This document shows positions 12,201 through 27,200 of a stretch of DNA of 64,000 nt, piece after piece; position 1 is the first letter of the stretch, and each line of letters begins with the position of its first letter. The position numbers and the translations under genes are program-made. The notes below the pieces were generated by a model, which was not told where the DNA came from, searched no databases, and saw only the letters and a program-made list of their open reading frames with translations. This DNA comes from Phallusia mammillata (Eukaryota; Chordata; Ascidiacea; Phlebobranchia; Ascidiidae). The stretch covers positions 30,088 to 94,087 of the forward strand of contig QLIY01000061.1 in assembly GCA_003260075.1 (NCBI GenBank), given 5' to 3'.

Positions 12201-15200
12201 TAGCCCCGTCGATGAATTCCAGCGCCTTGACCGAAGCTTCGAGAAGCCAAAATCTGTCGTCGACGAAGATCGCATTGCGAGGTCTATGCAAACATGCCTT
12301 GCCTGGCCGCGAGCAACAGGCGGTGGGGTTGAGAAAACCCGTGGGAACTCGTTTTATCGTTAACGCTCGTCTCCGTCTTTGCGTATGATGCATTAACTAT
12401 CTCCTACCGCACGGCCTCCCTTGCCAGTGTATCGTCAACTTAACGAGGCGAGACCCTGACGGTTTCACCGACAAAACCCGCCGCTATTTCCTACGTGTGT
12501 TCATTACGTCACGCAGCTGGGTCGGATTTTAGGCTGTGGTATGGGCTGATTGAATGGCTACACTTTGTATTTGTTGCGCCAATGCAATTGGATATTTAAA
12601 TGGATGCCGAGCCCTGCCCTCGTGCGTGCAGGAGGTTAAAGGCAAGGCTGAGGAAATGCCACCTTAATTAGGTTTAACGATAAACTCCAGTCTTTTAACA
12701 CATGAGTTTTCGTCACATTCTTAACGTACGCTACAAGTTTCTTGGTCAACTGTACAGAATTGATATTAGGCTTTGTTCATAGCGACGTTTTATGTTTAGT
12801 AGAGACTGTCGCGGGGGATTGGAGCATTTCATAACCGCACGTATTATCACACAAAAGGGCGTCGCGCGTCAGGCCACTCCAGATTTTCCGCTTTATTACA
12901 TTTCAAGCGTGTTTTTCCAAACATCTCTCCACCGTCGCATTGCTGAAGCTCTTGAGTTGTATTTTGCTTGAGACACTTATATCAAGAAGGTTTTCCTGCC
13001 GATGACTTCTTGTTGTTACAGCGTCCACCCCCATCCGCATAAGCAGCGCCGTGTTTGGCTTGGCAGCATTTGTGTATTCGCCTTGGAGTTATGGCCATGG
13101 TCGTTTGTTGCGATAAAGTCGAAAATTGCCAGCTCGGGTTTGACATTACATATAATTGCTATTTTTGTGCTTTAGGTCCGTACACAGCAATTAAATGGAT
13201 TCCTTAAATTCCATTGCATCCTATTTAATTGAACGTGCTCATGAATGATGGCATTTTGTCTGTGACTATATTTGTAGCTGGTGATAAGTAGTCAAATCAA
13301 CAACTAAAGTGGATGGAGGCCGCTCAGAAACCAATAATGAATACGCCATTTATTTCGCTCGCATAACCCATGCAAATGGGTTTGATGTATACTGTACACA
13401 ATTTACCCGGCCAAGACCTTTCAAGTTTTCAGCTTGGCATGTGTTTTGTGCTCAACCGATACTGTGTGTTATAAGCTTTTTCCAAAAAGGCCTTCAAAAA
13501 CAATGCAAGCAGTAAAAGAAGATGGTTTTTTAATGCGGTTTGGCCTCGGTCCTGTGGCACTTTGATTGTTTGCCTATACAAGACATCTTATCGTCACGCG
13601 CTATTACGGTAATGGAGAAGAGCTGGGTACGACGGTGGGACCTAGTTTTCTCTGTTTAGGCAACACAATTTTTTCTTCGCTCTCTTACGTTACCAATGTG
13701 CGGACGACACATAAAGCAAACTTTCCAAACTGTAACAATGCTCTATGCAACATTCTGTTATTTTAGGTTAAGAAAAAAAAACAGCGCTCTTGGTAATCGA
13801 TCACCTGCTACGCGGTTTGTAAGACGTTCACCGCTAATTTCATGCACTAAAGTCTGGGTATTTGGTCCATGTTCTGTGCCCCATCCGCGGAACGAACTTT
13901 CTTTGCCTAAAATCGGTCCTCCAAACCACAAAGTTACGTCGCTTGGGTGCAACGATCCCCATTGCGGTCAATTGTTTGTTGTTTTGACATCAGAGAGGGT
14001 CGGGAAATAACAACTCATAAACAAGACATACAGTGCGTTTGCGTGCAGTTCTGATGTTTTTGGGAGGCCGCTAATAAATTGCCCACGGCCACAACGGGGA
14101 GCGTTTGTTTAAGGTGTCAAGTCGGTGTCCTGCTGATGTAGAAACACTAGTAACATGGTTACGACTATCACACTTCTATTGTTATACAATTGTGTACAAA
14201 CAATTTCATGTCAGCTTGACGGATTGGTATAATCGTTTATATGTGACCAAGAGCGTGTGAACTGAACCCCATACGACCGAGAAACGTTCGTTAACTTTTA
14301 CGGTTACGACAGGGCCCATTAACCAATGTTTTTTCGTATTGGTTCACAACAACACAGCGCAATACACAACGGTATGTGCACTTTACTTCCAGATAAGGCA
14401 AATTTACTGAACGTTAGTAGGTCATTCGTAATACACTTGTAATATGAATTTTGGTTTTATATTTGGACCTATACGGTGGACAGCACATATATGGAACCTA
14501 TACTAGAACGTAATTGGATAATTATTGAAGTGTGGTCAGCATGTACGCAGATTGGACGATACAGAACGATGCGCCTATTACAAGCACTTGGCGGAGATTT
14601 GCGTATGTAAACACATAACCTTGCCTAATTGCCACCTAGCACAGAAGACTTAATCATAGCACAACGAACTGGACTTTCCTGGCAATTTTCTCTGCCTGTC
14701 GCGCCGATATCGTAAGCCGTACCACTTGTTCACCTGTAATTGCTTCACCATCAAGTGTGCTACAAATGGATCAGGATGTTAAGGCTTAGGTTGGATTTGT
14801 ACTGTGGGTTGAGGATCATTTCAGTACAAGCCAAGATTGGTGTGCATCGATTGCCACATCGTATTCAATTCCCAATCAAGAAATCCCATATGGGAAAAAT
14901 CAGCCGTTAAAGCAATAAATGGTAGTTGTTTATAAACCACACAAGTTTCTAATGTATTTATCGTTTTAGTCATAAGTATTGTGGTCTTGTTGCGGTAAGA
15001 TTGTGGCATCACATAGTAAAACCGCCCTCATCTTATTCCTGGGCGAGACCACTATGTCTCATTTTCACTCATTGTGATTTCACGCCGTTTTGTGGCCGAA
15101 GCTGATCGCATTAGTTCCGCGTCAAACCGAGTCCCGTACCGACCACAGAACTTATCACAACCGACTGTAAAAAGCCGCACAATCTTCCATATAAACATGA

Positions 15201-18200
15201 GTCACCTCTCCCTAAACCAGTGGTTCTTAACCCTTTTGGTGTGGTTTCCCACTAAAGTAAATCACCAAGTCCGAATTTCCCACTCTGTTATTTTTATAAT
15301 CATGTTTTGTGTCCAACAAAAAATGATTCTTTAATCAAAATAATTTTGTGAAGCGATTTGGTCGGCACCTTAAAGGTATACTGAAATCTTATTTAGTGAT
15401 TTCGTGGGTAAGTAAAATTGTGTGGGATTTTGAAAAATCTCATGTGCTTGCAACAGTCATTTATCGCACCACAATCAACAGACCAAATGCATTTATTCGC
15501 AAACAATAACAAAGTCATTGATGCTTTTAGTAATGTCTGTGACGTAACAAACGATTTTTGGATTTTTATGCGCCTTGTAAAACTAGGTGAAGTTAATCTT
15601 ACATGTTGTTGCGGAAAATATTGTATTCAATTAACTTTCAATGGTTGATTTCAACCCACGGGCCCGAGTTTGGTGACTTCTGACTCACATAATTTCTCTC
15701 TAAAAACAGTAAATTTCCCACTAGTGGGAAATTTCCCACCGGTTAAGAACCACTGCCCTAAACTGTGGGACGAAATTCGCAAGGACATCGGGACGCCTTC
15801 GCGCCTTCCAATCCCGAACTGTTTGTTTGTGTAGCCAGAGCCAGCCGCGCGGCTAAGGCGAGTGGCAAACACTTGGCGCTAATAATCAGCCACTCGTTAC
15901 AACCGCAACTTGTAACAATGTTGCAAGTGCGGATGGGAATTGGCCAGAGAGGTTCGGCGCTCTGTACTTGGCTCTGTCGCTTTACACTTGTTCTTGTGAT
16001 TAGGTAAAGTTGCGCCCTTTTGTCGCGAATCACAATGCACTTGTAGATTTGTCTCGGTGTGACTAAACTCTGGCGCCTGAGATGAGTGAAAAACATCCGA
16101 TGTGGGATTGTTTTTAGATTACACGATGTATAATTGTTTTTTTCCATCGTCGAAACACCCCAAAAGAAACAAAGTTAAAACAGTAACAAAGGCAATTTGA
16201 ACAGTGCGAAGAATATTCTACATTACTGATTGTTTTTTTCACACTAAACAATTTTCCCAAAAAATATTTCGCTGTGTATAACACTATTTTATGCAAACTG
16301 GCTATGTTTTTGTATCGAGTACAAACAAAGTATTAACAAACGTTGCAACTTTGTGACCTTAAAAAAGAACATTCTCTCGATTTGCCAGCCCCCCCCCCCC
16401 CTTCCAATCCCGAACTGTTTGTTTGTGTAGCCAGAGCCAGCCGCGCGGCTAAGGCGAGTGGCAAACACTTGGCGCTAATAATCAGCCACTCGTTACAACC
16501 GCAACTTGTAACAATGTTGCAAGTGCGGATGGGAATTGGCCAGAGAGGTTCGGCGCTCTGTACTTGGCTCTGTCGCTTTACACTTGTTCTTGTGATTAGG
16601 TAAAGTTGCGCCCTTTTGTCGCGAATCACAATGCACTTGTAGATTTGTCTCGGTGTGACTAAACTCTGGCGCCTGAGATGAGTGAAAAACATCCGATGTG
16701 GGATTGTTTTTAGATTACACGATGTATAATTGTTTTTTTCCATCGTCGAAACACCCCAAAAGAAACAAAGTTAAAACAGTAACAAAGGCAATTTGAACAG
16801 TGCGAAGAATATTCTACATTACTGATTGTTTTTTTCACACTAAACAATTTTCCCAAAAAATATTTCGCTGTGTATAACACTATTTTATGCAAACTGGCTA
16901 TGTTTTTGTATCGAGTACAAACAAAGTATTAACAAACGTTGCAACTTTGTGACCTTAAAAAAGAACATTCTCTCGATTTGTCAGTCTGTAAATTGTGTAT
17001 TGTAGTTTACTTCTATATAAAGCACAAGCATTGTTAACCTTCAACACAAAGTTTTACACCGTAGCATGTAAATACTGTTAAAAGCATTGAGCCATTTAGT
17101 TAGATCGCTCAACACCATTAGCAAAGTGTACAACGAAGTTTATGACTCTACTTCGTTGTTGCGCTTTTGTGATTTCGCTTTGATGCGCCGTGAGCAAATG
17201 GCTTTAATGTGCCGACTCCAATGGGTTATTCGCTAAAACATTAAATCGTGACAATCACAGTCTCCAAGGCTTTGCAGAGGCCCCGTTGTGATATGAGAAG
17301 TGGCCGAAAATTCCGCAAGCAAAAATCATAAAACGCCTTTTAAACCGAACTCATCGTGTGCGGGAAAAGGCCCTCGAAACTCAACGGTCCACGGGCCTTC
17401 GCTTTCCGCCAGGCGAAGGCAGAACAGCTGAAGAGTTTTCATGGAGGGCTCTCCACTCCACATTATTAGCCTTGCGTGGTCATCGCTTCCATTTTGCAGC
17501 TTTGACAAGTGGCTCAGGAGCTTGGTAATACTTTTCATTCGCTCTTTATATTGTTTCCGCCTTGGTGACTTCCCGCCCCCAGGGACTCGTTATGGATGTG
17601 AAAAGGGTTTTGTCCGAAGGCTGAAAATTATATGTTCCACAATACCTTTGTTGAGCTGTCAGAAGAGTTTGGATTTTAATGAAATAGGAACCGTTTAGAA
17701 CGTATGGCATTTCCTTTCCCACAATAAATAGCTACCTTGGCCAGAAATTTTTCTCCAATATACTTTTATTTTTTATCGTTTGCGTGGAATAGTTTCCATT
17801 AACGAGATACAAACAAGCCAATAAGTTCCCCCCCCCCCAACGTATGGCATTTCCTTTCCCACAATAAATAGCTACCTTGGCCAGAATGTTTTCTCCAATA
17901 TACTTTTATTTTTTACCGTTTGCGTGGAATAGTTTCCATAAACGAGATGCAAACAAGCCAATAAGTTTATGTAGAATATGACGTTTCGACGGTAACTTAA
18001 AACATTTTCAAATGAAAGTTGCTGTCAAAAAGTCATGTTCTATGGAATAAATTGGCTTGTTTTTCTCGTTAGAATCTTTAAAATCGTGAATTGTGTACCT
18101 AAGTTCCCATAAAAGTTTTACCTTTTTGTTACTTGTACATATTTCGTTAAAAACACTCGACTAAATGCCCGTTCTTCGAGTCTAAAAAACAGAAATGTCT

Positions 18201-21200
18201 AGAAAGCACAGTTAATATATTAACGATCTAAGAAGAGCAAACTTTTCTGGTGTTGCGTATTATGACATACGTCGCTTTTCATTTGGGACAAAAGGGACAA
18301 CCCACTCAAACATTACGCCTGACTCATCTATTGGTGATCAAAACAATCTTGCGCCAGCACTTACAATGTACGCGCTACGTTGTGTCCGATTACTGGAATT
18401 CACTTTTGTTCGGAGCACTTTGCTAACATGACATACCAATGCGTAATCCAAAACCGAAATGTTGAGTCAATCAACTTGCTATGAACACGCATATAAGTGA
18501 TAAGTCGCTAGGGAAATTCGTTGTGTATTTTTGGTCAGTACGTCTCCATTTCCGGCTTTTACTTCGCCGCGATGCAGGTGTAAGTTTTTCTGAACTTTTG
18601 ATGTCCAATTTGGCCCTGAGGCTCGGAAAAGCACCGATGATTCGCGCAATTTGCAAGCTGTTTTTGGCCAATTTTGGTCGCGCAATATGTTGCTTTTTTC
18701 CGCCGCAACCGAGCTTATGCTCTATATTAACTTGTGCGGGTTTTCTCGCGAAAATATTGTGCATTTAAAAAGAACAATTCACGAAGCAACAGTGCTTCCT
18801 AATCAGAATTAGTCAAAAAGTAGTGTTTAACGATATATATTTATCCCATTACACACATAATCAGTGATCATCGACTTATGATGCCTACAATATTTGCGGG
18901 AAAGGTCCTGTAACAAACACTAAATGTGTCTTCAAAAATGGAACACTTTCAATGATGTGATTCAACTTGAAAAAAATGCGCCCCCCCCCCGGGAAAGGTC
19001 CTGTAACAAACACTAAATGTGTCTTCAAAAATGGAACATTTTCAATGATGTGATTCAACTTGAAAAAAAAATGCTTTTGCAGCATGCACTTTCAAAACGA
19101 TGGAAATTTGATGTCCAATGTCATTTAGCTATTACAAACCGGATTGTGTCACAAGATTTTGTGATGCAACCCACATGATGTGCTTAAATCTATTACGACA
19201 AGTCTTAAAATCGCATTAGCGGCCACCGGACTGACATTCCAACTCAGATTAAAGCGAATCTCTTGGAAGGCCGTTGTCGGCGATTTCTCTGAAGCGAACA
19301 TCACGTGACATCACCGCATGACAATGTCCGGGCGATCCTGATCCAAGCGATGAAGTTTAGTAAACCTTTGCATTCCGCTATGTTGAATGGGGGAGCTGCG
19401 AGCACAAACGGCGGGCCCGAGTGGTGTACACAGCGGCGGACGCGTCCTTCCGTGCCTGTCGTGTTTTGTTGATAGTGTGTCGTTTTTCGTTCATTGTCCT
19501 GCCGCGCGTCCTTTTTTAAATCCCACAAGAGATGCCTTCAGGACGCCTGTCGCAACTTAGAAACGGCAAATGTTACAGTTTGCGATGAGAGAGATGGAAT
19601 CCAAAAAATCTGAAACTATATAACACGTTAAACTTTCAATGAATCAACAGCCATGCTCGGGATATGCCCACGAATTGTTACTTTGATGTATCATTAAAAA
19701 TTATTATCACACAAATTAAGTGGTTTTCACACGATAGAGGAACTCAAAGCGAACGTGTTAAAGTATAGGAGGCCGATATAAGTTAAACTAGCAAACTAGC
19801 AAACAAACCAATAGTTCTGTTGTTTATTATGCGTCGAAAAAGTGTATTTGAGCACTTAACAAACGGATTTAGCTTAGACGTTGATTAGGCATATATTGAG
19901 CGATTATACGATTGTGCCAGTCTGTACGTTGACCTGAACGAATTTATACGGTTCTTGCGCTCTTTTACCGCATGGCAGTGCACCAGGCAGTTATACCTCG
20001 CAACTCAAACCCACATCCCGGCAATTTTCTCTTGTGGCCATATACCTATGTTATGCGCGGTTTGATCTCATCGAAAATATCAGTATAACAAAGCATGTGG
20101 TGGCAGCGGCTGTTATGCAACTTTGTTCTGCTTTCTCACAGGTCCTTGGCCATCGGCCTGCATAATTTTTTGTACACTGTTAAGTCACGGAATGTAGCAA
20201 CTGACCCCCCCCCCTTGTTCTGCTTTCTCACAGGTCCTTGGCCATCGGCCTGCATAATTTTTGTTAAGTCACGGAATGTAGTAATTAGAGTGACTGGATG
20301 CTAGACCACATATGCACGTAAACACTACTTTGAGCTTTTGCATGTTGCGGTTTATTCAAAGCAATTATTTGGCTGCAGAAACAGATGGCTAAACCAGAAA
20401 TATCTTTAAAAAACATGGTCCTGTCCAGTTTGACGTTTAAAACCGGAAGGCTTTGAACACAACGTTTAGCCAATCGACTTTTAAACCTTAAAACCAAAGT
20501 GCACCTGTCTATATATACTTGTAGGCATTCATTTTTGATGAACAAAGTTAAAAAGTGTCATCATTTCAAACAGTACAACGCTACTCTTTTGATTAAAAAC
20601 TCTTGGACCAAGACGAGTAATAAATATTTCTGATGTGACCCCCCCCCCCTTCATATCACTGATGATGGCATGAGCATTTGCTGAAACGTTTGAACAATTA
20701 AGTATGTCGCTTTTATGTCTATTGGGACCGTTATTTTCATCATTAAACTGAATAGATCCGTACATAGTGTTCCAGAATACTTATTATTATTGGTTCCTCA
20801 TTTCAAATGTTTGGTTGAGCTGAAATACGTGTTTTTACTTGTATTGCGTAGGTTCAAATGCAAAGGTAAAATGTTAAGAAAGTTTAAGCTTCCATTCTTT
20901 TCAAGGTCGCTTTGTATTTGATTAATTGTTTAGCTTATAGTCTATATTGTGGCAGCTGCTTGCTATGTACACTCATGTGAGTGGTCGCTGAGAGACGGAA
21001 ACATCACTGACAATCGTCTGTTGATTTTGCTTTCAACCACAGTCATTCCTGTCGCATGTCAAGTATTCAGTTGAGCCTTGCCCCATTCGTCTTGTATCAA
21101 CCGGTCGGGCGTTGACGTTCGCCTTTCCTTGTACGAGGCTTATTGCTATAGATGTCTTGTCCCGGTTGCGTGGTAAACTCTTACCCACATGAAGATAAAC

Positions 21201-24200
21201 TAAATCCGACTAAACCAACATTAGCTAAGTTGCGAGGAAACTGGCTTCTCTCAAAATAATCGAAAACCCTTATTTGACCATTCACCACATAAAAACATTT
21301 TTCCAACAAATAGTTCATCCTTAATAGGTGCTTTGTGTGGAATTGCAGCGACGTGCAAATCGCTTTGCAAGCTGCTGTGTGGTTATATTCGTAATTTGGC
21401 GCCCCAACTTGTCAAAGGAAATCCCCTAGCATCAGGAGTATTAACTTGACGACGTAATTTCAATGCTCAAGTTACCTAGGGCCCAAATTCAAGCAAAATT
21501 GCGCTCAGTAAAATGGACAAGCCAGAGCCTTTTTTCTTTATTCAACGCGTTGTGTTTTTTCGCTGGACCTTCCACCGTGACCTCTGACCCCCGGGCCATT
21601 GTTCGTCATCACGTTTGCGCGTTCCCCCCCCCCAATGGACAAGCCAGAGCCTTTTTTCTTTATTCAACGCGTTGTGTTTTTCGCTTAACCTTCCACCGTG
21701 ACCTCTGACCCCCGGGTCATTGTTCGTCATCACGTTTGCGTGTAATCTTTCGTAGCATCAACTGGATCGTGAGCGCGCGCGGACCAAATCGTCCCAGGCC
21801 GACTTCCTAAATCGGACGGCCGGGATTTCCACGCCCAGCGGCCGGGTTTAAGTTGGAAATCGGCGAGCTTCGTCCATCCGTAGCGCCCAGGCCTCTGGCA
21901 CAAGCAGCAAATCGTCATATGTTGTTGTTGTATCGCTAGATCGGTTTAACATAGCGCCCAGGATTTACCGCGACTGATTTGATTGTGACGTCACCGTGCT
22001 CACTGTTGAACTGTTCTGCCTTGTGGCCTACGCCATTGTGTGCAGTCGCAGCCATTTTCCCAAACGATAAAATCATTGTGGTGTCAAATGATGGGAAGAC
22101 AATGGAAAAGCTTCTGGTTTAATTTCACCCGACCAGGAAGGGGTCGATGTTTTGCGGCGAGAATCTGACCTGCTTTTTCGGGCTCGGCCAACTTTTCTCT
22201 GCCCTTTCACGCGATGTTTATTTTTCATTGGCAAGCTGTGTGACTTTCAGACGCAACCGTGCCAGAATATTAGTTTTCACGCCAAATTTACCATGGCAAA
22301 ACACGCCACAGTCACGTGCACCGTGTAGTATAACATTATAACATCTGAACTTGTATTCTGGCACAGATGATCTCATACAGTAATATACCCTATGTCTTGT
22401 CATTTGGAGGTGCTTAAGAGATTGGCTTGATTCAGTATGACGGCCTGGCGTACTATGATTTATATATAAGTAATAGCTGGTCTGCATAAATACTTTAGAC
22501 ATGATCCCGGTAGAGAAATATATCTTAATCTTACCATTGTATAAACTAAATTATGCCAAATAGCGTTAGGTTTATCAAAACCAACCGCTTTGAAGGCGAT
22601 TAACTTTCAAACCCAGCGGATGCCGGAAAAATTGCGCAAAGCGAACCCTTTGACTGATTTGTCATGGGCTGTTGTACTTCAGCATCCTAATAATCGCCCG
22701 TCCCACCCTTTCCAGCCGCTTGTCAGCTATCTGCCATCGCCTGCCAACCTTTAACTGCTGAGTGGAAGCCGGTCTAAATTAACGGCTTGCATTTCAAAGC
22801 ATTCAGGCTTCACTTTCGTGCAAGCTGCGAACTGCAAGAGGTGTCCAATATCTCCGATGCTTGTTAACGCCAAGTGCCGATACTTGGGTTCCTGCTTTAT
22901 TGACCCTTGCGGGGTCATGTTGGCGTAGTAGCGCTAGTAAATGGTCGTTGTTGCCGGTTTGCGCTCTGCTGTGAGCTTCGGCCTTTGAGAAGTAACTATT
23001 TTTGTACTTGGTAGCTATAAACAAAGAGTTTCGATCTATAGTTAGGTTGGTATTAAACTTGCTGCTTTAACTATGAACGCCCTTGTATGAAGGTTTTGTG
23101 TTGCTAGCATTGATACCGATTTTCAAAACCCTGAAAAGGTGAGAGGTTACAATACTGGTTGAAATCGGCGATGACTGTTTCGCAATCCACTGAGCCGGGC
23201 GAGATCGCTCTATAAGCCGATTTCGAAGCTTTTAGTGATGTCTCCGATTGCCGGCCTTGTCATAAAATTCTCTGTCGTAATGCGCCCACCACACATTCAC
23301 AAACGCACAAATGACATTGAACTAATGAATGGCGAAGGTCAGGAATTTATAGCATCTGCATTACACAGTGACGCGACATTTCTGACATTTTCTCATCAGC
23401 TGAAACGTGAGTGGAACTACTAAATTTTTATAGGAACCTTACAGTACTACTGTTCACTAATAAAGTATTAAAAGGAGTTAAACTGACAAAGCGTTTAATG
23501 TTGTTGATATTTTGAAAACATTATTATCTTTCATTTTTTGGATTGTCACTATATTGCCGTTTAGTTCTTACATAGTATATATGTGATAAGTCGAGAAGCC
23601 TGACTGCATAAGAGTTTCCAGACCACTGCCGACTTTTGAGCTCCCGTCGCAATTCGGAAACCCGACGTAGTAATTGTCGGAGCAAGCAATACATTTACCC
23701 GGCGAAGTGGCCGCGAATGTCTCAGACACGAATTAAGGGTCAGCACGCGAAATCAACGCTTGTCAGGTCAGATTTGTTAAGTCGAACCGGGCTTTTCAGG
23801 TCGGGTTCGGGTTAAGTTCTGATAAAACTGACTTCATTCCAGCCTGACGTTACACTTGGCATAAATTTCGCCACCTTTTAGGTCTGATTCGGATTACGTC
23901 TTTCGGGCCGAGATTTAGGCATGTGTTTAAGTTCGGGCTGGTTTTGGGTCCCACTTTTAGGCCGCTTACAACTCTGTGGCTGACCCAGTCACAAGAAACA
24001 TTACATCATTAAAATCACTCAATGTCCACCTACGCACAGTGCAACAATGAGGCCGTAAAATAAACGACTCTTTTGACTGCAGCTGTTCATATCACGTAAA
24101 TCCGAAAAATTGCTTTACTCAGTGATTCGTGAGTCAAAGTTGTTTGCTTGTAATTGGAGACATCGCGGAGTAGATTCCGGTACCGTCGTGTTGTTTTGCG

Positions 24201-27200
24201 AATATCGTGCTTCGCGAGGTTATTTCCAGGCGTCGCCGGGTTTTAATACTTTGCACGCATGTCAAATTGCTCTGTGATTCCGATCTGTCTGATGCATTTG
24301 GCTTGTGGAACATATACTGTGATTTCAAACTGAAAAACACAGATTAGATGGAAATTAGGGGTATTGAACTTTTTAGCAGCACGCGGGACGGTTTCTCTTC
24401 GGTTTTGTGGTCCAAACTGGCGTCTTGACGTCTTACGACCCGATGTAGGTTCTTTGAAAAGTATAATTTGAAAACGGAACCGATGTATTGTCAGTTATTA
24501 CCGTGAAAAAATTAGGGGTGCCAAGTTGTATTATGCTACTTTAACAGGTTTATTGGCAATAACACTTAAAGATCCATCATTTATCAGGTCCGTGCTCTTG
24601 ATCCTGATTCATCAAGCAGCAGTTCCCCATCGATTACGTACTCGCTCGTGATTGGAGGAGATAGCGATGTCGGAAGTCCTTTCGAGGTGCGTGAAGACAG
24701 TGGGTGGATCTGCTTGGCCTCCGGGTTAGATAGAGAGCAGAGAGATGAATACACGTTTGAAGTTCAAGCAACTGAACAGGTACAAGACTTACTCAACGCA
24801 AATTGGGCATAAATGTTTTTTTTTCAATTATCAGGACAAAAATTTCCTTTGGTTTATGTAATATACTGGTTGTCCACCAGCTGCAAAGGTGAGACCTCAT
24901 AACAGAGTCGTGAGTCGGGCCATGTTTTTGGTCAGGTTTGGGCTTGAGTTTCAATAAAAAGGGTTTGATGCGAGCCTCTACACTCGGCATTAATTTTGCC
25001 GCATTTTTAATACCCCGTTTCCCTGATTTAGGCCTTGTTTTTTTTTTGTATACAATCAGGCTAGGATCCTGTTTCGTGCTTGTACTTTCGGTTATGTGCC
25101 GGGCTCGGGTCTAAATTTTAGCCCTTTATTACATACAGTTTGAAACAGTGCACACTATCTGCAATTTACTTAACAATATATCCTATGTTAAACTCTAGGG
25201 TGGACAATGGGACCGTTCCAGAGTGCACGTCACCGTCAGTGACGTCAACGACCACAGTCCAGTCTTTCACCCAGTGACGTACGACGTTAACGTGGATCGT
25301 AGTATCGCCGAGGTGGGAACACCGGTCACCTTGCTGACCGCCACTGACCGGGATGACCCTGAAGGCTCCGGGTTCGGCCGGGTCACTTTTAATGTGATGA
25401 CTGGCAATGAAGATGACCTGTTTGAACTGAACGCTTTGACAGGTTGGTTTGCATTTTTCCGCAGTTTAAATGCTTAAAAACGAGTAAAAATTACAGACTG
25501 GCTCATTTTTTATGTGTGCATACAGCACATATTTCTATTACATCAAAACATAATTGCCTTTGTAAGTTGCATTGTACGAGATTAAAAGAAACACCATTTT
25601 CACCATGATCCAGAGTTTTTATGTTCTTGTCAGGTTTTGTTTTACATGCTATATACAACAAAATCATACGTCGTGTCTTTCAGGTCAACTTTCTGTCGCC
25701 AAACCGCTACACAGTATCGGTGTCGGTTCAGTTCATCGGCTTGAAGTCGGCGCCGTCGACGGAGGATCGGCCCCCCCCCCGACTGGCTCATTTTTTATGT
25801 GTGCATACAGCACATATTTCTATTACATTAAAACATAATTGCCTTTGTAAGTTGCATTGTACGAGATTAAAAGAACAGCCCCCCCCCCGGAGGATCGGTG
25901 GGCGCAGAAGAAAACGCTACAGTTAGCATAAGCGTTATTGACGGCGGGTCGACCGGTGGACCAACCTTCACCTCGTCGTTGTACAGCATCGAAATAACTG
26001 AAGGATTGATGGAATCTGCAACAATTGGTCGGATTTCTGCTTCTATGGAAGGTATGTGCATCATGAAGTTATAAGTCGGGCCGTTTTGGGGTCGGACCTT
26101 GGTTTGAATAAATTGGACTTGATTTGACCTGAATTTACGTACGTCACATTTGCATTATAACCAAAGTTGGTAACTCTAACTTTTGGGCACGTTTCGGGGT
26201 TTTACTTTTGGCTTCGGGCCAACTACAACCCTGAAAACAAGTATTCGTATTGTTACATTTAGCATGCAAATTAATCCACAAGTCTGTAATTATCACATTA
26301 TAGATCCGGTTATTTATTTAGCATTGTTCGATTCCTGTTTATTGGTGCAAATTTTGCAAAGCTATTTATGCTCAAGGGGGTCCAAAGCTGTAAACAACTC
26401 AAATTTCAGATTTTTTTAAGTTGTTTTCAAATAGTATTCCCTTTATAACGCTTTCCAAATTTCCAAAAATCACTGAACAAAAATCCTCAATAATTTAAAT
26501 TCCAATAATCGCACTTATGAAAATATATGATGTAACTGCATACATGCCCCCCCCCCTTATAACGCTTTCCAAATTTCCAAAAATCACTGAACAAAAATCC
26601 TCAAAAATTTAAATTCCAATAATCGCATTTGTGAAAATATATGATGTAACTGCATACATACATTAAGCGTAACCTTTAGGCGCCGCCAATTACCTCTGTC
26701 TAAATCAAACAAACAAATCGGAACATCGACATTCTGAATCACGCCTGCAAACAATGCGAACTGTGCGGGAATCGGGCTTATCTGTTTATATCTCGTGCAA
26801 ACAACAGCACAGACTATATTGTGCCAATTTTCGGCCTGTTGTCATTTCAACGCGATAACAAATTTAAGTGGAGAGCAGTTATGGGGCCATTTCGTGGAGA
26901 ACATTTGCCTTTATTGTCCGATAACACGAAATCCAACACCTGACCCCGTGCGGCTATTTTAGGCAAATTGCCCCAAGGGAAAATGCTTGCATTCACACAA
27001 AAGTGCTCATTTAGGGTAACGTTGAGAAAATAACATCATATACTAAAATACGTTTTCTGCAATAATTCCCATCACTTTTCAGTTCACTTTGTCATGATTT
27101 TTTATCACGTTTTTTGACGAATAGACCAATTTTTTTTTACTTTAAAAGTCTAAAATATCACTTTGTCAGTTTACAGAAATATGATTTTAAATGCAGCGTC

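Larger units (their letters stand above)
6903..24587 (+). other. dchs intron 7, 17.7 kb
   Basis: The largest gap between exons. The flanking exons join in phase 0 inside EC6, so no coding sequence appears to be missing. I saw no convincing exon, tRNA or other gene on either strand. It contains a hAT element (15218-15755), eight C/G spacer joins with duplicated flanks, and CpG-richer patches such as 21760-21860. Enhancers are plausible but nothing in the sequence proves them. Confidence 0.7.

Noticed and set aside
15758..16147. A 129-residue minus-strand frame, repeated at 16333-16743
   Set aside because: The repetition comes from the 585-bp duplicate pair, not from conservation. The two versions have different C-termini at the join.
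18971..19080. A CRISPR-like or tandem repeat array
   Set aside because: There are only two copies around one C10 run, and the genome is eukaryotic.
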